Positions 23,385 to 31,953 of a DNA stretch of 64,000 nucleotides are shown here, piece by piece (position 1 is the first letter of the stretch; each line of letters begins with the position of its first letter). The DNA is from Bryobacterales bacterium (GTDB lineage: Bacteria; Acidobacteriota; Terriglobia; Bryobacterales; Bryobacteraceae): positions 372,001-436,000 of the forward strand of contig JADKID010000009.1 in the NCBI GenBank assembly GCA_016721425.1. The letters are read 5' to 3'. The position numbers and the translations under genes are program-made. Below the pieces are notes generated by a model. That model was not told the origin of the DNA. It worked only from the letters and a program-made list of their open reading frames with translations, and did no database searches.

Positions 23385-24497
23385 ATGGGCTGGTCGCTTA
23401 AGTTGGGTGAAGTGGCGGGAATCCGCGTGCAAGTGCATTTCACATTCCTGCTCTTCATGGCGTGGATCGTGCTATCCGGGCTGATCTCAGGCCAGAGTCA
23501 ACAGCTCGTACTCGCCAATGCCGCCTTCCTGCTGGGCCTATTCGGGTGCGTCGTTCTGCATGAGTTCGGGCACGCGCTCATGGCAAGACGCTATGGCATT
23601 CGCACGAAGGACATCACGCTTCTCCCGATCGGCGGGATGGCGCGGCTGGAGCGGATGCCTGAGGACCCGCGCCAGGAACTGTGGGTCGCGCTAGCGGGTC
23701 CGGCCGTCAACGTCGTCCTCGCGGCGGGCCTCGGAATCTGGCTGTCACTGACGGGTGGAAGCCCGATCCCTGTGGGAACCGACGTTACCGCCGGTTCGTT
23801 CGCGGAGCGCCTCCTGCTGGTCAACGTCTCACTCGCCCTGTTCAATCTGCTGCCGGCCTTCCCGATGGACGGCGGCAGAGTGGTGCGGGCGCTGCTGGCA
23901 CTGCGCATGGAGTATGCACGCGCGACTCAAATCGCGGCTCACATGGGCCAGGGCATGGCATTACTGGCAGGTGTGCTCGGGTTCTTCTACAACCCGATGC
24001 TGCTGTTTATTGCCGTCTTCGTGTGGATCGGTGCAGCGCAGGAGACGCGCATGGTAGCGCTGAAATCCGCTCTGGCCGGTCTTCCGGTGAGCGCGGCGAT
24101 GCTCACTACGTTTGAGACGGTAGTTCCTGGCGATTCCCTGGAGCATGTAGCTCGATTGATTCTGAGCGGATCCCAACAGGACTTCCCAGTGGTGGACGGC
24201 AGTCATGTGGTGGGTGTGGTGACGCGGGACGGTCTTATGAAGGCCCTTGCGCAGGAGGATGATCCGGTGGTGGGCGACATTATGCACAAGGATGTGGACA
24301 TCGCGGATGTGTCCGACCCTCTCGAAGGCGCGCTCCAGCGGTTGCAGGATTGCAGCTGTCCCGTTCTGCCGGTGCTGCGGAACCAGCAACTGATTGGCCT
24401 CCTCACGGCGGAAAACCTCGGCGAGTTCGTGATGATCAACAATGCCAGGAGCGAGAGGAATACGCGCGCCGCGGGTGTCGCTGAGGTGACCGCTTGA
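23385..24497 (+). CDS. site-2 protease family (M50) membrane metalloprotease with CBS domains
   Basis: A 370-residue protein; the ATG at 23385 is chosen over GTG 23376 because GAGGTGA lies 8 nt upstream. The zinc site HEFGH (residues 59-63) is in a transmembrane helix, and the third ligand region NLLPAFPMDGGRV follows. Six hydrophobic segments span residues 1-215. A CBS pair fills about residues 225-345 (ETVVPGDSLEHVARLIL, QDFPVVDGSHVVGVVTRD, PVLRNQQLIGLLTAENL). M50/CBS proteins cleave within the membrane and may sense adenine nucleotides through CBS. It ends ahead of a strong terminator. Substrate not predictable; the neighbouring baeRF and zinc-ribbon proteins may be functional partners. 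Confidence 0.9.
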   Translation: MGWSLKLGEVAGIRVQVHFTFLLFMAWIVLSGLISGQSQQLVLANAAFLLGLFGCVVLHEFGHALMARRYGIRTKDITLLPIGGMARLERMPEDPRQELWVALAGPAVNVVLAAGLGIWLSLTGGSPIPVGTDVTAGSFAERLLLVNVSLALFNLLPAFPMDGGRVVRALLALRMEYARATQIAAHMGQGMALLAGVLGFFYNPMLLFIAVFVWIGAAQETRMVALKSALAGLPVSAAMLTTFETVVPGDSLEHVARLILSGSQQDFPVVDGSHVVGVVTRDGLMKALAQEDDPVVGDIMHKDVDIADVSDPLEGALQRLQDCSCPVLPVLRNQQLIGLLTAENLGEFVMINNARSERNTRAAGVAEVTA

Positions 24498-24650
24498 GGG
24501 ACAGCTCCCATCGACGCGTACAGTGAGTTTCTGGAGATCTTTGTGACGGCGAACTTTCTGGCCGTGGCACGGCAGCCAAGCGGCCCGCCCCTCGCTGATC
24601 GGCGTGCATCCTGTGCCGGCAGTCCGGCGGAGCTCTCAGGTGGGAACGGA

Positions 24651-24699
24651 AAGGGCCACCGTTCCCGCGCGCGAGGCGTGGGAACGGCGGCCCTTGTTT
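24651..24699. terminator. bidirectional terminator between convergent genes
   Basis: AAGGGCC-A-CCGTTCCC (24651-24666) pairs with GGGAACGG-C-GGCCCTT (24680-24695): a 15-bp stem with a single A/C mismatch and a 13-nt loop, followed by GTTT. It lies between the site-2 protease and the minus-strand Gfo gene. A second GGGAACGG at 24642-24649 could form an alternative hairpin with 24659-24666. Confidence 0.75.
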
Positions 24700-24719
24700 G
24701 ACCGGAACTACGTTTCCTA

Positions 24720-26327
24720 CTAGAGCTTCATTTCCCAGCCCTTGCGGGTGAAGGGCTTGAGGTATTTGTTGGCCTCTTCGCTGTTGGTGAAGCGCATCTT
24801 CTTGGAATCCCACAGCAGTTTGCCGGGCACGTGGAGGGCGATGGCGCCGAGGGCGAGCCATTCGATGTACTTGGAGGCGACGGCAAACTCGGAGACGCCG
24901 GGGGCGCCGCCTTTGCAGGCGCGGAGCCAATCCTGCTGGTGGTTGATGCCGCGCTGGAGGACCTGCGGGGGGAGCTTGTATTGGGCCCAGCGGGAGGCGG
25001 GCAGCAGCCAGACGCCCTCGCCGCGGGAGGTGGTGGCCATGTGGCCTTTGGAACCGACGAAGACGGCGCCGTTGCCGGGGGCGCGCATTTTGGGATCGGA
25101 GGATTGAACGAATGGAGGACGAGGTGGGCCGCCCGCGGGGCGGGGCGGGCCGCCGGGACCGCCAGGACCACCAGGGCCGCCGGGGCCACCAGGTCCGCCG
25201 GGGCCGAAGCCGGTGGGCTGGGGCTGAGCGCGTTTGCCATCGATGGTCACGCGATCGCCGACCAGCATGGTGCCGTCCCCGCTGCCGAGGAAGGGCCGGC
25301 CCTTATCGGCGAGGTTGTTCATGGAGGGGAAGAGGCGCTCGCCCTCCGCCATGCCGGCGGGGTTCTGGAAATCGCCGCGCATGTTCTGATAGGTGTGAAC
25401 GGTGACGGGCGGCATGTTTCCGCGGGCGGGAAACTCGAAGACGAGATGGGCGCGGAGCGGCCAGACCCACTGGTTTTTGCCCTCGACGAAGACACATTCG
25501 ACGCTGGTGGGCGCGGCGAGCGCGAGCTGCAGGGCGAGGTGGGCGGGGCCGAGATTGTGGACGAGCCAATCGCCCATGGAGCCGCCGGTGGAGAAATCGA
25601 GGAAGGCGCGCCACTGATTAGTCATCAGGGGATTGAAGGCGCGGGGCGCGGCGGGGCCGAGCCAGAGGTCCCAATCGAGCGTGCCGGGGACTTCGACCTT
25701 TTCCGGGCCGGTTTCGGGGAGATTGGGCTGGCCGCCATAGATGCCGCCGGTCCAGGCGTGGAGTTCGCGCACATCGCCGATTTCACCGGACCAGAGGATC
25801 TCGCACGCGGTCTTGGTGGCTTCGTGATTGAAGCCCTGATTGCCCATCTGGGTGGCGACTTTATACTTGGCCGCGGCGTCGGAGAGGAGGCGCGATTCGG
25901 ACGCGGTGCGGGTGAGCGGCTTTTCGCAGTAGGTGTGCTTGCCGAGCTGCATGCAGTGGAGAGCGATGGGCGCGTGGAGGTGATCCGGCGTGGCGATCAT
26001 CACGGCGTCGATACTGCTGCCCTCTTTCTCGAGCATTTTGCGGAAATCTTTGTGCTTGCTGGCCTTGGGGTAGGCAGCGAAGCCGCGGGCGGAGCGGACC
26101 TCGTCGGGGTCGCAGAGGGCCACGACATTCTCGGTGGGCGCGACGCCCAGGAGGATCTCCGGGCCGCGGGTACCCATACCGACGGCGGCGATATTCAACT
26201 TCTCGTTGGGGGATCTGTAGCCCGCGGCGGAGAGGGAGGCGACGCTGCCGAAGCCGCCCAGCGGAACTGCGCCGGCCAACAGGGATCCGTAGAAGAAGTG
26301 GCGCCTGGAAACACGATTCTCGCTCAT
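24720..26327 (-). CDS. Gfo/Idh/MocA family oxidoreductase, exported, with Gly/Pro-rich insert
   Basis: A 535-residue protein. ATG 26327 has GGAG 8 nt upstream and a Tat-like leader (SRRHFFYGSLLAGAVPLGGF). The Rossmann domain shows KLNIAAVGMGTRG, the EKPLTR lysine motif (HTYCEKPLTR) and the preceding VMIATPDHLHAPIAL. The C-terminal beta-sheet domain is interrupted by an insert of about 35 residues made of GGP repeats (GPGGPGGPGGPGG and GGPPRPAGGPPRPPF). Such proteins oxidise or epimerise sugars with NAD(P). The frame continues upstream antisense to the next gene to 27575, which is not coding. Divergent from the second Gfo gene at 26490. Confidence 0.9.
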   Translation of the reverse strand: MSENRVSRRHFFYGSLLAGAVPLGGFGSVASLSAAGYRSPNEKLNIAAVGMGTRGPEILLGVAPTENVVALCDPDEVRSARGFAAYPKASKHKDFRKMLEKEGSSIDAVMIATPDHLHAPIALHCMQLGKHTYCEKPLTRTASESRLLSDAAAKYKVATQMGNQGFNHEATKTACEILWSGEIGDVRELHAWTGGIYGGQPNLPETGPEKVEVPGTLDWDLWLGPAAPRAFNPLMTNQWRAFLDFSTGGSMGDWLVHNLGPAHLALQLALAAPTSVECVFVEGKNQWVWPLRAHLVFEFPARGNMPPVTVHTYQNMRGDFQNPAGMAEGERLFPSMNNLADKGRPFLGSGDGTMLVGDRVTIDGKRAQPQPTGFGPGGPGGPGGPGGPGGPGGPPRPAGGPPRPPFVQSSDPKMRAPGNGAVFVGSKGHMATTSRGEGVWLLPASRWAQYKLPPQVLQRGINHQQDWLRACKGGAPGVSEFAVASKYIEWLALGAIALHVPGKLLWDSKKMRFTNSEEANKYLKPFTRKGWEMKL

Positions 26328-26489
26328 TAGGAAAACTCCAAGAAGACGATTCCGACGGGGCCCCGGCGTAGAAGGAATTGCCTGCCAGCGGACGAGGCTT
26401 AATGATGGGGCTGAGCCCCCCCGTATTCTATTTCGGCGGGAGGGGGAAAGCAAACGGGGCGCGGGTTCCGCGATACGATGTGTGCAATC

Positions 26490-27731
26490 ATGACGCGCAA
26501 GACCTTCCTCTCTACTGCTGTGGGCGTACCGGCCGTGGTGCGCAACGTGAGCGCATCCGACACGATCGGGATTGGCCATATCGGAATCGGGACACGCGGC
26601 GGCGACCTGGTGAAGGACGTATTGAAAACGACAGGCGGGAAGATCGTCGCGGTGTGCGATGTGTACCGGCCGCATGTGGAGAAGGGCGCGCGGATGTGCG
26701 GCAACCCGGAGGCGAAGCGGTATACCGATTACCGCGATGTACTGGCGGACAAGAACGTGGATGCGGTGGTAATTGCCACACCGGATCACTGGCATTCGAA
26801 GATGCTGGCGGATGCCTGCGAGGCCGGCAAGGACGTGTATATCGAAAAGGGCTGGACTCGCACGGTGGAAGAGGCCAAGGCGATGCGGGCCACGGTGAAG
26901 CGCACGGGGCGCATCATGCAACTGGGCCATCAGGGGCGACAATACGCGGCGGCGATCCAGGCGCGGGAGTTGATTGAACAGGGTTATCTGGGGCCGGTGA
27001 CGTTGGTGACCACGGGCCGGTGCGGCAACACGCCGATGGAGCATGCGACGTGGCGGTGGTATGGGTACTACAACATCTGGGACCGGCCGGATGCGGCGCA
27101 GGTGGTGAAAGACCTGGACTGGGAGCGGTGGCTGGGGCCGGCGCCGAAGCGGCCATTCAGCATGGAACGGTTCTGGCACTGGCGCTGCTACTGGGACTAC
27201 GGCACGGGTGTGGCGGGGGATCTGCTCTCGCATGAACTGGACTATGTGCAATCCGTGTTGCGATACGGGATTCCGGACTTGTGCTCGAATCTCGGCGGGG
27301 TGCATCTGCTGCAGGACGGGCGGGAGGCGCCGGACACGACGAGCACGACGTTTGAGTTTGAGAAGCAGAACTGCGCGGTGACGTTTGTGAGCAGCATGAA
27401 CAGCGCGCAGCCGCTGACGCCGGAGTTTCGCGGCAAGTACGCGACGTTGCGCTTCAACCGGATCGGGCAGGATGCGAACGACTTTGAAGTGATCGGCGAG
27501 CGCAGCGCGGGCAAGTATGGGGGCGGCGTGATCCGCAAGTTTGATGCGGCGGCGACACCGGCGCAGCCGAGCCACATGCAGGAGTTTCTCAACTGCGTGC
27601 GGGAGCGCCGCAAGACCAAATGCAATGAGGACGAGGCGTTCATCGAGGCCGTCACGTTCATCCTCTCCGTGGTGGCGTACCGCGAGAAGCGCGTGGTGCG
27701 TTGGGACCGGGAGAAGGAACTGATCGTCTGA
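26490..27731 (+). CDS. Gfo/Idh/MocA family oxidoreductase
   Basis: About 413 residues from ATG 26490 (an ATG at 26478 adds four residues). A short hydrophobic leader (MTRKTFLSTAVGVPAVVRNV) is followed by the Rossmann fold (IGIGHIGIGTRGGDLVKDVL), VVIATPDHWHSKML and the EKGWTR motif at the position of the usual EKPxxR; here the Pro is Gly. The C-terminal domain contains WRWYGYYNIWDRPDAAQ and DWERWLGPAPKRPF, shared with the third Gfo gene at 34266. A TACGAT at 26474 may be the -10 box. Cofactor and substrate unknown. Convergent with the isomerase gene at 27743 (11 bp gap). Confidence 0.88.
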   Translation: MTRKTFLSTAVGVPAVVRNVSASDTIGIGHIGIGTRGGDLVKDVLKTTGGKIVAVCDVYRPHVEKGARMCGNPEAKRYTDYRDVLADKNVDAVVIATPDHWHSKMLADACEAGKDVYIEKGWTRTVEEAKAMRATVKRTGRIMQLGHQGRQYAAAIQARELIEQGYLGPVTLVTTGRCGNTPMEHATWRWYGYYNIWDRPDAAQVVKDLDWERWLGPAPKRPFSMERFWHWRCYWDYGTGVAGDLLSHELDYVQSVLRYGIPDLCSNLGGVHLLQDGREAPDTTSTTFEFEKQNCAVTFVSSMNSAQPLTPEFRGKYATLRFNRIGQDANDFEVIGERSAGKYGGGVIRKFDAAATPAQPSHMQEFLNCVRERRKTKCNEDEAFIEAVTFILSVVAYREKRVVRWDREKELIV

Positions 27732-27742
27732 GCGGGTGGCGA

Positions 27743-28639
27743 TTATCCGAAGACGGCGCGGACTTCTTTCAGGAAGCGGGCCACCTTCTGGCGGGGGTCG
27801 CCTGGGCCGAGCGTCTCAATGGGGAGGACGCCGCGGTAGCCGCCCTTGTCGATGATGGCCTTCACGCGGGCAAGATCCGTGGGCACTTCCTTGGCGCCGT
27901 ACCAGACGGTCTCTTTGAGCTGCCAGGAGATGGCATAGGGGAGCAGACGCTCGATTTCGTCGTAGGGATCGGCGGTGCGCAGGCTGCCGATATCGAGGAT
28001 GACGCCGAACCATTCGGAGTTGACGGCCTCCGTGATGCGGATGGTTTCGGCGGCTGATTTGACGAAGTCGTTGTGGTTCTGGAGGCCGACGATGACGCCG
28101 TGGCGCTGGCCGTATGCGGCGCACTCCTGGAAGGCGGGGACCATCCATTGCAGCGTTTGGTCGAAGGTCGTGCCTTCGGCGACCTTGAGGCCGGTAAAGA
28201 CGCGAATGACGGAGGCGCCGAGGACGGCGGCCACGTCGATCCATTCCTTGACCATGGCGATGTCGCGCTGGCGGGCGGCGGCATCGGTGACGGCGAAGTC
28301 ATTGCGGACTCCGGTGCCGCTGATGGAGACGCCGTTGAGGAACGCACGGCGTTTGAGGGCGTGGAGGACGGCGGCCGGGGGCGCTTTGGGGTAGGTGTCG
28401 AAGTAGTAGCCGGTGGCGTCGAGCGCACCGATGCCGTGCTGGGCGCAGTAGTCGATGACGCCGTTCCAATCGATGGTCTTGTCGCGGAGGGGCAGGTTGA
28501 AGGAATAGGCGTTGAGGGCGATGCGGACGGCGGCGCCGGGGAGGCGGGCGACCTTCGCTATGGGCTTAGTTTGCGCGCGGGCGGTGGAGGCCGCGAGGGT
28601 GGCGGCGGCAAAGGCGCGTCTGGTGAGTGAGGTGGGCAT
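27743..28639 (-). CDS. sugar phosphate isomerase/epimerase (TIM barrel), exported
   Basis: A 298-residue protein; the ATG at 28639 has GGGAG 4 nt upstream. The leader is short (MPTSLTRRAFAAATLAASTARA) with a twin-arginine-like start. The body is an AP-endonuclease-2-type TIM barrel: Glu/Asp/His metal-ligand strands GVIVGLQNHNDF, FGVILDIGSL and YRGVLPIETLG are visible. Relatives include hydroxypyruvate isomerase and inosose/2-keto-sugar epimerases. It is the last gene of a minus-strand cluster with the AraD1-type and enolase-family genes, so action on an acid-sugar or keto-sugar intermediate is plausible. Confidence 0.85.
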   Translation of the reverse strand: MPTSLTRRAFAAATLAASTARAQTKPIAKVARLPGAAVRIALNAYSFNLPLRDKTIDWNGVIDYCAQHGIGALDATGYYFDTYPKAPPAAVLHALKRRAFLNGVSISGTGVRNDFAVTDAAARQRDIAMVKEWIDVAAVLGASVIRVFTGLKVAEGTTFDQTLQWMVPAFQECAAYGQRHGVIVGLQNHNDFVKSAAETIRITEAVNSEWFGVILDIGSLRTADPYDEIERLLPYAISWQLKETVWYGAKEVPTDLARVKAIIDKGGYRGVLPIETLGPGDPRQKVARFLKEVRAVFG

Positions 28640-28658
28640 GGGGCTCCCTTTGCATTGT

Positions 28659-29657
28659 CTATGCGGGCTGGACGACAGTGAGGGTCTCCGCCTCCGGCGA
28701 AATCCGGATGGGGTTTCGCAAGGAACGGCCGAAGCCCTGAAAGGCCACAACCATCGTGTCGCCGTCCTGCAACTCGATGCCGGCGCCAAAGCTAAATGCG
28801 TCGGCGCCGAAGAAGTGGACATGGACGTCGCCGGCGCGGCGGTGCTGGGCGTACTTGAAGTGGTGGTGCTCGATATTGGCGAGCGTATGGGCCATGCGTT
28901 TCTCGCCGGAGCCGATCTCTTTGCTCCAGATGGTCTGGCCGGTGCGCTCGATGCTGACGGCGCCGGGGACAAAGGTGAAATCGGGATCGATGATGAGCTC
29001 CGGGCCGAATGAGCACTGGCGGAGTTTGGAGGGCGCGAGGTAGAGATAGTTGCGGCGTTCCGTTTTGTGATCGGAGAATTCATTGCCCATGGCCATGCCG
29101 ACTCTGCGGGGCGCGCCGGTGTCGTCGATCAGGTAGACGCCAGCGATCTCCGGCTCCTCGCCGCCGTCTCCGGCATACGGGGGCACCTCCAGCGGCTCGC
29201 CGTGGGCGCGGAGGATGAGGCCGCTGCCCTTGTAGAACCACTCGGGCGCGGCGCCGATCTGGCCGGCGGGCGGGCTGCCGCCCTCGACGCCCCAGCGGTA
29301 CATGCGCATGCTGTCTGTCTCCTGCTCGACAGCGGCATGCATTTTCTGGCGGGTTTCGGCGCTGGCGAGATGAGTGAGGCCGGTGCCGCTGACGAGGCAG
29401 CGGGCGGGCTCGGCCGGCTGATCGAAGGGCAGCAGGATTTGCCACGGGGTGCGGCCCTGGTAGAGATCGTCGTAGGGCTCCACCGATTCGACGGGTAGCG
29501 AGAGGAGCAGCGCGGCGAGTGGCCGGCACGCGTGCAGTGCCGCGAGGGCCGCTTCGTAGACAGTGGAGTGGCCACCGAGGATGGAGACAGTGTCCTCGGC
29601 GACACGGGCGATGCGCCGGCCGTGCGCGGGGTGGGCGATTTGGATGATCCGCAGCAT
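28659..29657 (-). CDS. AraD1/GguC family protein (fumarylacetoacetase-like fold)
   Basis: A 332-residue protein matching the AraD1/GguC group: VSGTGLTHLASAETR, MYRWGVEGGSPP, GAAPEWFYKGSG, AGVYLIDDTGAPRRVGMAMG, EFSDHKTERRNYLYL and the C-terminal HVHFFGADAFSFGAGIEL. Metal ligands of the FAH-type fold (Glu in PEIAGVY, Asp in SDH) seem present. Members are found in L-arabinose and sugar-acid operons and have been proposed to act on 2-keto-3-deoxy acids. The start is 3 bp from the enolase-family stop, so the two are translationally coupled, which fits a dehydratase followed by a keto-deoxy-acid enzyme. Confidence 0.82.
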   Translation of the reverse strand: MLRIIQIAHPAHGRRIARVAEDTVSILGGHSTVYEAALAALHACRPLAALLLSLPVESVEPYDDLYQGRTPWQILLPFDQPAEPARCLVSGTGLTHLASAETRQKMHAAVEQETDSMRMYRWGVEGGSPPAGQIGAAPEWFYKGSGLILRAHGEPLEVPPYAGDGGEEPEIAGVYLIDDTGAPRRVGMAMGNEFSDHKTERRNYLYLAPSKLRQCSFGPELIIDPDFTFVPGAVSIERTGQTIWSKEIGSGEKRMAHTLANIEHHHFKYAQHRRAGDVHVHFFGADAFSFGAGIELQDGDTMVVAFQGFGRSLRNPIRISPEAETLTVVQPA

Positions 29658-29660
29658 GGG

Positions 29661-30812
29661 TTACGCCTTGGCCTGGCGCTTGTGCCAGTCTTCCGAAAAG
29701 AGATCGAAGTGGACGCGCTCGCGGGGGTGAGCGGCGATGAAATCCTCGTTGAGCGTGAGGCCGAGGCCGGGACGCTCAGGGAGGGAGAAGTAGCCATCGA
29801 CGACCTCGGGATAGTGGTCCACGGCGCCTTTCACCCAGGCGTCGGCGAAGTCGTTGAAATGTTCGAGGATCTTGAAGTTGGTGGTGCAGGCGGCGAGGTG
29901 GACATTGGCGGCGGTGGCGACGGGGCCACAGACGTTGTGGGGCGCCATGAGCATGTAATAGGCCTCGGCCCAGGCTGCGAGTTTGCGGGCCTCGGAGATG
30001 CCGCCGAAGTGGGAGAGATCGATCTGCACGATGTCGCAGGCCTGGAGCTCGAAGAGTTCGCGGCAATCGAAGCGCGTGTGGAGGCGCTCGCCAGTGGCGA
30101 TGGGCAGGTGGACGGCCTCGGCTACCTTCTTGAGGGCCTTGAGGTTTTCGGGCGGAACGGGTTCTTCCAACCAGGCGGGCTGGAACGGCTCCAACTCGCG
30201 GGCGATCTGGATGGCGGTAGCGGGGTTGAAGCGGCCGTGCATCTCGACGAAGATGTCGAAATCCGGACCGGTTTCGTGGCGCACGGCTTCGACGAGGGAG
30301 ATGGATTTGAGGCGCTCCTGGCGATCGAGCTCGTAGAATCCGGCGCCGAAAGGATCGAGCTTGGCGCCGAGGTAGCCCTTTTCCACGACGCGGCGGGCTG
30401 CCTTGGCAAACTCCTCGGGGGTGCGCTCCACGGTGTACCAGCCGTTGGCGTAGGCCTTGATGCGCGGACGGACGGCGCCGCCCATCAGGCGGTAGACGGG
30501 CTGGTTGAGGGCCTTGCCGATGATGTCCCAGCAGGCCATCTCGATGAGGGAGATGCCGCTCATGGCGACCTCGCCGGCGCGGCTGTAATCGTGCAGGCGC
30601 ATGTGATCGACGATCTGTTCGCGATCGAAGGGATCCTTGCCGATGGCGTAGCGGGGCGCGGCCTCGGCGAGGTAACCGAGGAGCGCATCCGTGTTATTGA
30701 TCATGCGCACTTCGCCGACGCCGCTGATGCCTTCGTCCGTCTCCACGACGACGAAAGTGAGGTTGCGCCAGGGGGTACCCATGACGAGGGGACGGACGTT
30801 GGTGATTTTCAT
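29661..30812 (-). CDS. enolase-superfamily mandelate racemase/muconate lactonizing enzyme (sugar-acid dehydratase)
   Basis: A 383-residue protein (ATG 30812). The N-terminal capping domain starts MKITNVRPLVMGTPWRNLTF. The barrel carries metal-ligand strands VEMHGRFN, WLEEPVPPEN and ATGERLHTRF, a DIVQIDLSHFGGISE strand, and the C-terminal acid/base His in MAPHNVCGP. The EMHGRFN and PHN patterns are those of acid-sugar dehydratases such as galactonate/gluconate/mannonate dehydratase. It would feed a 2-keto-3-deoxy acid to the AraD1-type enzyme 3 bp downstream. Exact sugar not predictable. Confidence 0.88.
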   Translation of the reverse strand: MKITNVRPLVMGTPWRNLTFVVVETDEGISGVGEVRMINNTDALLGYLAEAAPRYAIGKDPFDREQIVDHMRLHDYSRAGEVAMSGISLIEMACWDIIGKALNQPVYRLMGGAVRPRIKAYANGWYTVERTPEEFAKAARRVVEKGYLGAKLDPFGAGFYELDRQERLKSISLVEAVRHETGPDFDIFVEMHGRFNPATAIQIARELEPFQPAWLEEPVPPENLKALKKVAEAVHLPIATGERLHTRFDCRELFELQACDIVQIDLSHFGGISEARKLAAWAEAYYMLMAPHNVCGPVATAANVHLAACTTNFKILEHFNDFADAWVKGAVDHYPEVVDGYFSLPERPGLGLTLNEDFIAAHPRERVHFDLFSEDWHKRQAKA

Positions 30813-30867
30813 GGCGTGCGAGGTGAATCTATCACAGCGGTGGCGGAGCGGGGCGGCGCCGGTGTTG

Positions 30868-31953
30868 CTACTTGGCTGTGAGCCAGCGCTGATCGAAGCG
30901 GGCAAAGGTGATGAGCTCGTAGGCGCGTTTCTCGCCTCGCTCGTAGAGCAGGCCGATGCGGCCGTCTTTGAGCTGGGCGAGCGAGGAGTAGGCGGCGGGG
31001 CCGTCGTGGATGAGGCGGGCCACAGGCCAGGTCTTGCCCTCGTCGCGACTGAGCTTCACGGTCATCCGGACTCGTTTGGTATCGGCGGGATTGGAGAAGA
31101 GCAGGCTGTCTTTGCGAAAGCGGATGAGGCTGGCCTGGCAGATGGGATCGACGAGCGCATCGTCGTATGAGATGGAGGACCAGGTGGCGCCGCGGTCGCG
31201 GCTGGTGGCGAGGGCACGGCGGTTCTGCTGATTGTAGGAGCGCATATTGAGCAGGAGGGAGCGGTCGCGAAGCTCGACCACCGCGGATTCATTGGTCTTG
31301 TCGCCGGCGCTGCCGCCGAGTTTCCAGGTGAGGCCGCCGTCGTCGCTGACGATGACGTGGGAGTAGTAGGCGTTGGTGCCGGTGACGATGTGATCGCAGG
31401 GGACGACGAGGCGGCCGTCGCGGAGTTGGATGCCATTGCCGGGCCCGGTGGCGTACCAAGTCCAGTTGGGGAGCTTCACGGAGGACGTGATGTCGGCGGG
31501 CGCGGTCCAGGTTTTGCCGTCGTCGGTGCTGCGCGAGAGCCAGACGGTGCGCGTGCCGGAGGAGGTGCCAGCGATGATCTGGCGTTCCGTGTCTTTGCCG
31601 GGATTGCGGGTAAGGAGGAGAGAGATGGCGCCGGTCTTGCGGTCCACGACGGGCGCGGGGTTGCCGATGGTGTCTTCGCCGAGATCGGCGACCACCTGTT
31701 GGGGCGACCATGTGCGGCCATTGTCGAGGCTGCGCCGGAGGAGGATATCGATGTTGCCGGTGTCGGAACCGCCGCCGCGGCGTCCTTCGCAGAAGGCGAG
31801 GAGGGTGCCCTTGGCGGTGACGACGAGGGCCGGGATGCGGTAGGTGTGGTAGCCGCCCTCGCCGGAGCGGAAGAGCTCGGTCTGGGTGAATTCGGCGGCT
31901 GGAAGAGTGGGGAGGAGGAGGAGGCAGAGGAGGAGGGCTGGGGGACAGGTCAT
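30868..31953 (-). CDS. exported sialidase-type glycosidase (GH33-like)
   Basis: A 361-residue protein with a signal peptide (MTCPPALLLCLLLLPTLPAA). It carries the Arg-containing YHTYRIPALVVT motif and five Asp-box motifs (SLDNGRTW, STDDGKTW, SDDGGLTW, SRDRGATW, SRDEGKTW), hallmarks of the six-bladed sialidase fold. The catalytic Asp (GGGSDTGNIDILLRRS region) and a Tyr/Glu pair near the end are plausible. GH33 members also remove keto-deoxy sugars such as Dha from rhamnogalacturonan II; with plant-polysaccharide neighbours and no sialic-acid genes in the window, that role is worth considering. The start overlaps the CE15-SGNH stop by 4 nt. Confidence 0.88.
   Translation of the reverse strand: MTCPPALLLCLLLLPTLPAAEFTQTELFRSGEGGYHTYRIPALVVTAKGTLLAFCEGRRGGGSDTGNIDILLRRSLDNGRTWSPQQVVADLGEDTIGNPAPVVDRKTGAISLLLTRNPGKDTERQIIAGTSSGTRTVWLSRSTDDGKTWTAPADITSSVKLPNWTWYATGPGNGIQLRDGRLVVPCDHIVTGTNAYYSHVIVSDDGGLTWKLGGSAGDKTNESAVVELRDRSLLLNMRSYNQQNRRALATSRDRGATWSSISYDDALVDPICQASLIRFRKDSLLFSNPADTKRVRMTVKLSRDEGKTWPVARLIHDGPAAYSSLAQLKDGRIGLLYERGEKRAYELITFARFDQRWLTAK

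Noticed and set aside
26328..27575. Long minus-strand extension (to 951 residues) of the Gfo gene
   Set aside because: It is antisense to a second, clearly conserved Gfo/Idh/MocA gene; the extension is rich in Arg/Pro/His and has no motif, while a ribosome site and leader fix the start at 26327.
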